Source: Sphingomonadales bacterium
Lineage (GTDB): Bacteria; Pseudomonadota; Alphaproteobacteria; Sphingomonadales; Sphingomonadaceae
Length of the DNA stretch: 5,337 nt
NCBI GenBank assembly: GCA_013298745.1
Contig: JAAFIT010000198.1
Coordinates: forward strand, 1 to 5,337
Direction of reading: 5' to 3'
Positions within the stretch are counted from its first letter, which is position 1; the number at the start of each line of letters is the position of its first letter. The notes beneath the pieces were generated by a model. That model was not told the origin of the DNA and ran no database searches. It saw only the letters and a program-made list of their open reading frames with translations. The position numbers were made by a program, and so were the translations under genes. Shown one piece after another: positions 1-5,337 of the stretch.

Positions 1-390
1 GAGCCGCGGGTGGCGTTCCTCAGCTATTCCAATTTCGGCAATCCGCCGGGCGCCATCGTCGGCGATCTGCGCGCTGCGGTGAAGCTGCTTGATGAACGCG
101 GCGTCGGCTTTGAATATGAAGGCGAAATGTCGGCCGATGTGGCGCTCAACCCGGCGATGCGCAGCCTTTATCCGTTCAGCCGCCTGTCGGGCCCCGCCAA
201 TGTGCTGATCATGCCAGGCCTGCATTCGGCCAATATTGTCGCCAAGCTGTTGAAGGAACTCGCCGGCGGCCGGGTGATCGGGCCGCTGCTTGTCGGCATG
301 AACCGGCCGGTTCAGATCGCGCCGATGACCGCGACCGCCTCCGATCTCGTCACCATGGCGGTGCTCGCCTCGACCGACGTGGTCGGCTGA
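1..390 (+). CDS. maeB: NADP-dependent malic enzyme, C-terminal end (partial)
   Basis: This is the last 129 codons of a gene that begins before the window; the frame is open from base 1 (Glu-Pro-Arg-Val-Ala-Phe) to a TGA at 388-390. The segment matches the end of the phosphotransacetylase-like domain found at the C-terminus of large (about 750-residue) bacterial malic enzymes. Recognisable stretches are the RVAFLSYSNFGN-type start, a central SANIVAKLLKEL helix, and the closing IGPLLVGMNRPVQI block followed by a DLVTMAVLAS helix. The family decarboxylates malate to pyruvate with NADP+ in the cytosol; the PTA-like domain is thought to be regulatory (acetyl-CoA sensing) rather than catalytic. A free-standing phosphate acetyltransferase is the main alternative, but the VGMNRPVQI block and the ending favour MaeB. 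The catalytic malic domain cannot be seen here. Only 8 bases separate it from the next gene. Confidence 0.87.
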   Translation, partial: EPRVAFLSYSNFGNPPGAIVGDLRAAVKLLDERGVGFEYEGEMSADVALNPAMRSLYPFSRLSGPANVLIMPGLHSANIVAKLLKELAGGRVIGPLLVGMNRPVQIAPMTATASDLVTMAVLASTDVVG

Positions 391-398
391 GTCGGGGG

Positions 399-1169
399 AT
401 GAAACCGCCGCTCGTCTTCATTCATGGCTATTGGTCGACACCGGCGACCTTTGCGCGGCTGAAGGCGCGGTTCGAAGCCGAAGGCTATCAGGTCATCGCC
501 CCGGCCTTGCCCTATCATGACCGCGATCCCTCGCTGCCGCCGCCAGCCGAACTCGGCACGCTGACGGTGGAGGACTATGCGCGCTTCCTCGTCGCCGAGA
601 TCGGCAAGCTCGATGTGCCACCGATCATCATCGGCCATTCGATGGGCGGCATGCTGGCGCAGATCGTCGCTGCGCGGGTGCCGCACGCCGGGCTGGTGCT
701 GCTCTCCACCGCCGCCACGGCCTCGACGATGGTGCCGTCGCTCGATACGGTGCGGACCATGGGCGGGCTGATGCTGCACTGGGGCTGGTGGCAGTCACCA
801 ACCCAGATTGCCGAAAAGCCGGCGCTGTGGGGCATTTATAACGGCGTTCCCGACGATATCGCCCGAGCCGAATATGCAGCGCATGTCTGGGATTCAGGCC
901 GTGTGCTCGCCGAAATGACGATCGCCGGCCTGTCGTCGACAGGGGCGACCAAGGTTGATTACCGCCGCCTCGACAAGCCGGCGCTGGTGATCGTCGGCAC
1001 CGAGGATCGCACCACCGTGCCCGGTATCAGCCGTGCAACGGCACGCAAGCTGGCGGGCACAGTCGATTATCAGGAAATCGCCGGATCGGGGCATTGGCTG
1101 TTCTGGGGTGCGATCGAGTTGAAGGTCGGCCAACTCATCGCGGACTGGCTGGGGCAGTTTGACGGCTGA
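399..1169 (+). CDS. alpha/beta hydrolase
   Basis: This is a complete 256-residue alpha/beta-hydrolase-fold protein, close to the usual size for a single-domain member. The HG oxyanion motif is at residues 9-10 (VFIHGYW). The nucleophile elbow is GHSMGG with Ser81. A likely acid residue is Asp203 in [10 protein letters not shown], and His232 in GSGHWLFW is the base. A cap region of roughly residues 115-180 lies between strands and is rich in Trp and Met. No signal peptide or membrane segment is seen, so it is probably cytosolic. The substrate cannot be told from the sequence; esterase, lysophospholipase-like or other ester/thioester hydrolase activity are all possible. The ATG at 399 follows the malic-enzyme stop by 8 bases. 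The only purine-rich stretch, GGGGG at 394-398, abuts the start codon, so initiation probably relies on coupling to upstream translation. The 3' end overlaps queG by 11 bases. Confidence 0.92.
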   Translation: MKPPLVFIHGYWSTPATFARLKARFEAEGYQVIAPALPYHDRDPSLPPPAELGTLTVEDYARFLVAEIGKLDVPPIIIGHSMGGMLAQIVAARVPHAGLVLLSTAATASTMVPSLDTVRTMGGLMLHWGWWQSPTQIAEKPALWGIYNGVPDDIARAEYAAHVWDSGRVLAEMTIAGLSSTGATKVDYRRLDKPALVIVGTEDRTTVPGISRATARKLAGTVDYQEIAGSGHWLFWGAIELKVGQLIADWLGQFDG

Positions 1170-2220
1170 TCCGGGCAGGCTGCGCGTCGGCCTCGCCGCC
1201 GAGGCCGAGCGCCTGGGCTTTGCCAGCTTCGGCATCGCCCCTGCCGACGCCGCCCCCAAGGCTGGCGCGCGCCTGCGACAATGGCTCGCCGACGGTTGCC
1301 ATGGCGACATGCTGTGGATGGCCGAAACCGTTGATCGCCGTGCCTCGCCGCAAGGGCTCTGGCCCGACGTCCGCTCGGTGGTCATGCTCGGCACCAGTTA
1401 TGCTCCGGCGATCGATCCGCTGCGCCATGCCGATCACCCCGATACCGGCGTCATCTCGGTCTATGCGCTGGGCAGCGACTATCATGACGTCATCAAGAAG
1501 CGGCTGAAGGCGCTGGCCCGCTGGCTGGTCGCAGCGGCGCCGGGCAGCGAGTTGAAGGTGTTCGTCGATACAGCGCCAGTGATGGAAAAGCCGCTCGCCG
1601 CCGCCGCCGGGCTGGGCTGGCAGGGCAAGCACACCAATGTCGTCAGCCGATCGCACGGCTCATGGTTGTTTCTGGGCGCGCTCTATACCACGCTCGAACT
1701 GCCGGTGGATGCACCGCACGCCGATCGCTGCGGCTCGTGCGACGCCTGCCAGCGCGCCTGCCCCACAAAGGCGTTTCCTTCACCCTATCGCCTCGATGCC
1801 CGGCGCTGCATCTCGTATCTGACCATCGAGCACAAGGGGCCGGTGCCGGTGGAATTCCGCGCGGCGATGGGTAACCGCATCTATGGTTGCGACGATTGCC
1901 TCGCCGTCTGCCCGTGGAACCGCTTTGCGCAGGCCGCTCGTGATATGGCCTTTGCGCCGCGCGCCGAGCTCATCGCACCGGCGCTCGTCGATCTGTTGTC
2001 GCTCGATGACGCCGGCTTTCGCCAGATCTTCTCGGGCTCGCCGATCAAGCGCATCGGCCGCGACCGGCTGGTTCGCAACGCGCTTTATGCTGCTGGCAAC
2101 AGCGGTAACCATCACCTCGCGACGGCCATAGCGCCCTTGTGCAACGATCCCGACACTGGCGTAGCCGACGCTGCCGACTGGGCGCTGGCGCGGCTGAAGG
2201 AGGCTCCCGCTCATGGTTGA
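1159..2220 (+). CDS. queG: epoxyqueuosine reductase QueG
   Basis: This 353-residue protein is the cobalamin- and iron-sulfur-dependent enzyme that reduces epoxyqueuosine to queuosine in the anticodon wobble position of GUN-decoding tRNAs, the final step of Q synthesis. Two [4Fe-4S] motif sets are visible: [12 protein letters not shown] (Cys191, 194, 197, 201) and Cys217 with CDDCLAVCP (Cys244, 247, 251). Family blocks include [11 protein letters not shown] near residue 106, [10 protein letters not shown] with the expected catalytic Asp137, and [10 protein letters not shown] near 151-160. The C-terminus (about 295-348) has the helical HEAT-like character of the family. The start is TTG at 1159. 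In frame there is a stop at 1120-1122, no ATG or GTG between that stop and 1159, and the next in-frame ATG falls near residue 51, inside the conserved domain. The gene overlaps the hydrolase by 11 bases and the nitrilase by 8. Confidence 0.96.
   Translation: MTADPGRLRVGLAAEAERLGFASFGIAPADAAPKAGARLRQWLADGCHGDMLWMAETVDRRASPQGLWPDVRSVVMLGTSYAPAIDPLRHADHPDTGVISVYALGSDYHDVIKKRLKALARWLVAAAPGSELKVFVDTAPVMEKPLAAAAGLGWQGKHTNVVSRSHGSWLFLGALYTTLELPVDAPHADRCGSCDACQRACPTKAFPSPYRLDARRCISYLTIEHKGPVPVEFRAAMGNRIYGCDDCLAVCPWNRFAQAARDMAFAPRAELIAPALVDLLSLDDAGFRQIFSGSPIKRIGRDRLVRNALYAAGNSGNHHLATAIAPLCNDPDTGVADAADWALARLKEAPAHG
2196..2203 (+). promoter_or_regulatory. ribosome binding site of the nitrilase gene
   Basis: GAAGGAGG lies inside the last codons of queG, nine bases before the ATG at 2213. 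It is the strongest Shine-Dalgarno match at any gene junction in the window and fixes the start of the nitrilase-type gene, even though that start lies inside the queG reading frame. Confidence 0.85.
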
Positions 2221-3136
2221 AACCGCGCGCCTCGGCGCTTTGCAGATCGGTTCGGACCCCGCCGGGACGGCAGCAACGCTGGCGACCATTCTTGGCTATC
2301 GCGACGCGATCACCGCCGCGCGGCTCGATCTGCTGGTCATGCCCGAGGCGGTGCTCGGCGGTTATCCCAAGGGCGCGGATTTCGGCGTTCGCCTTGGCTA
2401 TCGCACGCCGGCTGGCCGTGAGGCGTTCGAGCGATACTGGCAACAGGCGATCACCATGGACGGCCCCGAAGTGGCGGCGCTATGCGATCTCGCGCGCGAT
2501 TGCGGTACGGCACTGGTCGTCGGGGCCATCGAACGCGCCGGGGCGACGCTCTACTGCGTCGCGATCTTCATCGACGCGGCGGGCCGGTTCATCGGCCGCC
2601 ACCGCAAGATGATGCCGACCGCAGCCGAACGGCTGGTCTGGGGCCAGGGCGATGGCTCGACCCTGACGGTGATGGACACTGCCGCCGGCAAGGTCGGATC
2701 GGCGATTTGTTGGGAAAACTACATGCCGCTGCTGCGCACTGCGATGTACGCCAAGGGCATCGACATCTGGTGTGCGCCGACGGTTGATGAACGCGACATC
2801 TGGCACGCCACGATGCGTCACATTGCCTGCGAATCGCGCTGCTTTCTCGTCACGGCTTGCCAGTTTCAACCCGCCGCGACGACAGCGCTGGATTCCCCGA
2901 TCACCCTGCGCGACCGGCCGGAAACCCAGGCCATGATCCGCGGCGGCAGTTGCATCATCTCACCCTATGGCGATGTCATTGCCGGGCCGCTTTATGGCGA
3001 GGCTGGCCTCGTCACTGCCGAAATCGATCCGAGCGAAATTATCCGCGCCCGCTTCGATCTGGATGCCACCGGCCATTACGCGCGGCCCGATGTGTTCAAC
3101 CTGACCGTCGATGAGCGTGCTACTCGTGATGATTGA
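2213..3136 (+). CDS. nitrilase-family carbon-nitrogen hydrolase
   Basis: This is a complete 307-residue member of the nitrilase superfamily, closest by motif to true nitrilases (branch 1) that convert a nitrile to the carboxylic acid plus ammonia. The catalytic residues are all present: Glu45 in [12 protein letters not shown], Lys132 in HRKMMPT, the second conserved Glu139 in [13 protein letters not shown], and nucleophile Cys166 in [11 protein letters not shown]. The segment after the cysteine ([17 protein letters not shown]) and the ending [11 protein letters not shown] are also typical of nitrilases. No signal peptide is seen; the family is cytosolic and often forms spiral oligomers. The length is slightly below many characterised nitrilases (about 310-380), mainly through a short C-terminal tail. 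The start ATG overlaps the queG end by 8 bases and has a strong ribosome binding site, so the two are probably coupled. The substrate is unknown; cyanide-hydrating activity or a specialised nitrile is possible. Confidence 0.92.
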   Translation: MVETARLGALQIGSDPAGTAATLATILGYRDAITAARLDLLVMPEAVLGGYPKGADFGVRLGYRTPAGREAFERYWQQAITMDGPEVAALCDLARDCGTALVVGAIERAGATLYCVAIFIDAAGRFIGRHRKMMPTAAERLVWGQGDGSTLTVMDTAAGKVGSAICWENYMPLLRTAMYAKGIDIWCAPTVDERDIWHATMRHIACESRCFLVTACQFQPAATTALDSPITLRDRPETQAMIRGGSCIISPYGDVIAGPLYGEAGLVTAEIDPSEIIRARFDLDATGHYARPDVFNLTVDERATRDD

Positions 3137-3139
3137 TCA
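3134..3139. other. abutting convergent stop codons (TGATCA)
   Basis: The TGA of the nitrilase-type gene (3134-3136, + strand) and the TGA of the epoxide-hydrolase-like gene (3139-3137, - strand) lie back to back and make the palindrome TGATCA. There is no intergenic sequence and no hairpin with a T-run was noticed around it, so any transcript ends must lie within the opposing coding sequence. Confidence 0.9.
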
Positions 3140-3514
3140 GGCGGTTGGCCATTTCGACATGATGGTGTTGAGGTCGAAATAGTCACGATAGAGCGTGATC
3201 AGGCCGTCATGAACTTCGAAGACGCCGGTCACTGGCAGCTCCACCCAGCCGGTGCTGAGCAGATGCCGATCCAGCCGTTCCATGAACACCACCGGCCCAT
3301 CAGCGACAGCGCGCAGGACGCGGAATTCATTCTCGATCGTCGGGGCGAAGAAGGGTTCGAGCACGCCGCGCAAACCCGCCGGGCCGGTGACCTTGCCCAT
3401 CGGCACATTGTCATATTCGCAGTCGGGCGCGATGAATGTGACCGCTGTATCGTAATCGAGCACGGTCATCGCGGCCATGAAGGCCTTGATGGTTTCCATC
3501 GGGGTACGTGTCAT
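3137..3514 (-). CDS. limonene-1,2-epoxide hydrolase family protein (SnoaL/NTF2-like fold)
   Basis: This small single-domain protein has 125 residues (126 if translation starts at the neighbouring ATG at 3517). It belongs to the limonene-1,2-epoxide hydrolase type of the NTF2/SnoaL-like fold. All five residues known as the active site in the Rhodococcus enzyme appear in order, numbered from 3514: Tyr34 and Asn36 in CEYDNVP, Arg80 and Asp82 in MERLDRH, and Asp111 in YRDYFD. This supports epoxide hydration by a single-step Asp-Arg-Asp mechanism rather than a generic SnoaL role. The frame is open back to 3622, but the extra residues lie over the PBP gene end and the promoter and look unlike the fold. 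The double ATG at 3517/3514 follows GAGG, with better spacing to 3514. The substrate is unknown: a terpene, steroid-like or other small epoxide. It likely has its own promoter. Confidence 0.85.
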   Translation of the reverse strand: MTRTPMETIKAFMAAMTVLDYDTAVTFIAPDCEYDNVPMGKVTGPAGLRGVLEPFFAPTIENEFRVLRAVADGPVVFMERLDRHLLSTGWVELPVTGVFEVHDGLITLYRDYFDLNTIMSKWPTA

Positions 3515-3519
3515 CATCG

Positions 3520-3523
3520 CCTC
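3520..3523 (-). promoter_or_regulatory. ribosome binding site of the epoxide-hydrolase-like gene
   Basis: On the - strand GAGG (within GGCGAGGCG) precedes two consecutive ATG codons. It is only two bases from the first (3517) and five from the second (3514), which favours the second as the start. The match is short, so the choice is tentative. Confidence 0.5.
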
Positions 3524-3530
3524 GCCGTTG

Positions 3531-3548
3531 TTGTAGCGAGTGCTACAA
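3531..3548. promoter_or_regulatory. putative operator: perfect 7-bp inverted repeat
   Basis: TTGTAGC (3531-3537) and GCTACAA (3542-3548) are exact reverse complements around the centre GAGT. The 18-base element lies in the only real intergenic gap, just downstream of and touching the predicted -10 of the epoxide-hydrolase-like gene, where a dimeric repressor such as a TetR-type protein would block transcription. No regulator gene is in the window. It could form an RNA hairpin, but no T-run follows on either strand, so a terminator for the PBP gene is less likely. Confidence 0.5.
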
Positions 3549-3573
3549 TTTACCAAAGCGGCGGACGTGTCAA
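3547..3573 (-). promoter_or_regulatory. putative sigma-70-type promoter for the epoxide-hydrolase-like gene
   Basis: On the - strand a perfect TTGACA (3573-3568) is followed after 15 bases by TAAATT (3552-3547, four of six matches to TATAAT). A 17-base spacing would give the weaker AATTGT. The -35 box contains the TGA stop of the upstream penicillin-binding protein gene. The predicted start of transcription would fall near 3540, inside the inverted repeat. The 15-base spacing is short, so the -10 assignment is tentative. Confidence 0.45.
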
Positions 3574-5337
3574 GGTTGTGGCTGTGGCGCGGCCTTGAGG
3601 GTCGAATCGAGCCATTTGTCATCGATGGGGCCCGGATCGGGTTCGACCGGAGCTGCCGCTATTGGCTCCGCCATATCGGCTGGCTCCGTCTCGTTGGCGA
3701 TGCTCAGGCCATAAACCGCGTCATCGGGCTCGATGATGCCGGGGTCGATAGCGCTGTCGGTCGTCAGCGGCGCCGGTGGCGTGCCGCCAACCGCGCGCGC
3801 CATATAGGCGGCAAAGGCGCGCGCCGGGGCGCGGCCGCCGGCGAGACCGGGCACGGCGCGCGCATCGTCGCGGCCCATCCAGACGCCGGTGGTGAGTTCG
3901 TTGGTAAAGCCCAGGAACCAGCCATCCTTGTTGCTGCTGGTGGTGCCGGTCTTGCCTGCCAGCGGTCGGCCGATCTGCGCCGCTTTGGCGGTGCCGGTTT
4001 CAACGGCGGCCTTCATCAACTCGGTCATCTTGGCGGCGACGAACGGCGCGACGATGACGCGTGGCGTATCGCCTTCGCGCTCGTACAGCACCTTGCCGGA
4101 GCCGGTGACGATGCGGGTGATGGCATAGGGCCGTGCCTCCACGCCCTCGGCTGCGACCGTCGCATAGGCCTGGGTCATTTCGAGCAGGGTCACGTCGGAG
4201 GCGCCGAGCGCCATTGCCGGCAGCCGGCTGATCGGCGTGGTGATGCCAAAGCGCCGTGCCATTTCGGCCACCGTGTCAAAGCCGACGCGCTCGCCAAGCT
4301 GCACCGCCACCGTGTTGATCGATTGGGCAAAGGCGTCGCGCACCGTCACCGGCCCGATGAAGCGATTGTTGCTGTTCTTGGGGGTCCAGTTGCCAATGGT
4401 GATCGGCTTGTCGACCATCATGTCGTCGGGGTTCACCCCGTCCTCGATGGCGGCGGCATAGACGAAGAATTTGAACGCCGAGCCCGGCTGCCGGCGCGCG
4501 GCGACGGCGCGATTGTAATTGGACCGGACATAGTCGCGCCCGCCCACCATCGCCTTCACGGCGCCGTCGCGTGCCATCGCGACCAGCGCGCCCTGCGCGC
4601 CGGCAGGCGTTTCGGCGGCGATGGCGGCTTCGGCGGCGCGCTGGCCTTCGGGATTGAGCGTGGTGGTGACCTGCAGCGATTCGATGACTTCGTCGGTCAG
4701 GTTCTCGACCTCCGACAGCACCCAATCGGTGAAATAGCGCGCGCCGGCCTCGCGGCCCTGCGCCGCAAAGCGCACCGTCGCCATATCGGCTGTTGCGGCT
4801 TCGCCTGCCGTGATGGCGCCCGAATCGACCATCGTCGAAATGACCGTATTGGCCCGCGCGCGCGCTGCCTCGGCATCGGCCGAAGGCGCATAGCGCGATG
4901 GCGCCTTGACCAGCCCGGCGATGATCGCCGCTTCTTCAAGGCTCAGATTGGCGGCGGAATGGCCGAAGAACTTGCGCGATGCCGCATCGATGCCATAGGC
5001 GCCGCCGCCGAAATAGACGCGGTTGAGATAGAGTTCGAGCAGCGCTTCCTTGGTGAATTTGCGTTCCAGCGCCAGCGCCAGAATCAGTTCGCGCCCTTTG
5101 CGCGCGAAGGTCTTGTTGGAGGTGAGAAAGATGTTGCGCGCCAGCTGCTGGCTGATCGTCGAGGCGCCCTGCACCGAACGCCCGGCGCGAAAATTGACGA
5201 CAACGGCGCGCGCCATGCCGATCGGATCGACACCGGGGTGCATCCAGAAACGCCGGTCCTCGACGGCGATCATCGCGCCGGTCATCGTCTTGGGGATGCG
5301 CGCATAGGGCAGCCATTCGCCATAGCTGGGGCCGAGC
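3570..5337 (-). CDS. class A penicillin-binding protein, PBP1A type (5' end missing)
   Basis: This bifunctional peptidoglycan synthase polymerises lipid II and cross-links the stem peptides on the periplasmic side of the inner membrane. The frame is open to the window edge, with about 17 codons upstream of the Met codon at 5285 (LGPSYGEWLPYARIPKT), so that Met is internal; the cytosolic tail and membrane anchor lie beyond the window. Numbered from 5285, the GT51 domain shows catalytic Glu9 in AVEDRRFW, QGASTISQQLARNIFL (39-54) and ELYLNRVYFGGGAYGI (84-99). The transpeptidase shows SxxK at Ser269-Lys272 (PGSAFK), SIN at 322-324 and KTG at 445-447 (GKTGTTSSNKDGWFLG). The tail, from about residue 503, is rich in Pro, Asp, Glu and Ala and probably disordered. 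The linker between domains is short, with no obvious large insertion of the Escherichia coli PBP1A kind, so I give no symbol. Confidence 0.95.
   Translation of the reverse strand, partial: LGPSYGEWLPYARIPKTMTGAMIAVEDRRFWMHPGVDPIGMARAVVVNFRAGRSVQGASTISQQLARNIFLTSNKTFARKGRELILALALERKFTKEALLELYLNRVYFGGGAYGIDAASRKFFGHSAANLSLEEAAIIAGLVKAPSRYAPSADAEAARARANTVISTMVDSGAITAGEAATADMATVRFAAQGREAGARYFTDWVLSEVENLTDEVIESLQVTTTLNPEGQRAAEAAIAAETPAGAQGALVAMARDGAVKAMVGGRDYVRSNYNRAVAARRQPGSAFKFFVYAAAIEDGVNPDDMMVDKPITIGNWTPKNSNNRFIGPVTVRDAFAQSINTVAVQLGERVGFDTVAEMARRFGITTPISRLPAMALGASDVTLLEMTQAYATVAAEGVEARPYAITRIVTGSGKVLYEREGDTPRVIVAPFVAAKMTELMKAAVETGTAKAAQIGRPLAGKTGTTSSNKDGWFLGFTNELTTGVWMGRDDARAVPGLAGGRAPARAFAAYMARAVGGTPPAPLTTDSAIDPGIIEPDDAVYGLSIANETEPADMAEPIAAAPVEPDPGPIDDKWLDSTLKAAPQPQP

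Noticed and set aside
894..1656. Overlapping - strand open frames opposite the hydrolase and queG
   Set aside because: The translations are Arg/Ala/Gln/His-rich with no motifs, as expected of shadows of the + strand genes.
1780..2289. Long - strand open frame opposite queG (169 codons)
   Set aside because: It lies opposite the conserved coding frame of queG and shows no domain character; long antisense frames are common in GC-rich genes.
3531..3548. Inverted repeat as a rho-independent terminator of the PBP gene
   Set aside because: The stem is only 7 bp, modest in GC, and neither strand has a following T-run. Its position at the promoter fits an operator better.
3209..3598. + strand open frame of 129 codons opposite the epoxide-hydrolase-like gene
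   Set aside because: It is His/Arg-rich without motifs, while the opposite strand carries a full set of conserved active-site residues.
3515..3622. Extended N-terminus of the epoxide-hydrolase-like protein from an ATG at 3622
   Set aside because: The extra residues cross the predicted promoter, the inverted repeat and the PBP stop, carry no recognisable part of the fold, and the double ATG at 3517/3514 has a ribosome binding site at the right place.
4276..4725. Second - strand frame within the penicillin-binding protein gene (149 codons)
   Set aside because: Its translation is a frame-shifted, Arg-rich reading of the transpeptidase region; the intact PBP frame runs through without a break, so this is not evidence of a frameshift.

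Overview
The window is a GC-rich, almost fully coding stretch of a bacterial chromosome. The proteins look alphaproteobacterial, probably Sphingomonadales (Sphingomonas-like). I judge this from their general character (Ala/Arg-rich, GC-ending codons, the PBP1A and MaeB flavour), not from a search. I saw no tRNA, rRNA, CRISPR array, insertion sequence, integrase or phage gene. It reads as housekeeping plus accessory metabolic enzymes rather than a mobile island.

Left part, + strand (1-3136): four tightly packed genes in one direction. They are the 3' end of a large NADP-dependent malic enzyme (maeB, C-terminal phosphotransacetylase-like domain), a complete alpha/beta hydrolase with an intact Ser-Asp-His triad, queG (epoxyqueuosine reductase, last step of queuosine synthesis, two [4Fe-4S] motifs) and a nitrilase-superfamily enzyme with a complete Glu-Lys-Cys set. 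The junctions are an 8-base gap, an 11-base overlap and an 8-base overlap. This looks like one transcription unit with coupled translation. No promoter is visible inside it, so it is presumably driven from upstream of maeB.

Right part, - strand (3137-5337): a small limonene-1,2-epoxide-hydrolase-family protein, preceded on the same strand by a class A penicillin-binding protein (GT51 plus transpeptidase) whose 5' end lies beyond the window. The nitrilase and epoxide-hydrolase-like genes converge with no bases between them: the two stop codons together form TGATCA.

The only real non-coding gap (about 55 bases, 3515-3569) is the most informative regulatory spot. It holds a perfect TTGACA -35 box that overlaps the PBP stop codon, a plausible -10, and a perfect 7-bp inverted repeat with a 4-base centre (TTGTAGC-GAGT-GCTACAA) where a repressor would sit. 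The small hydrolase therefore probably has its own regulated promoter and is not simply read through from the PBP gene.

No clearly new multi-gene system is visible. The points most worth following are the putative operator, the uncharacterised substrate of the small epoxide hydrolase, and the translational coupling of a nitrilase to queG.
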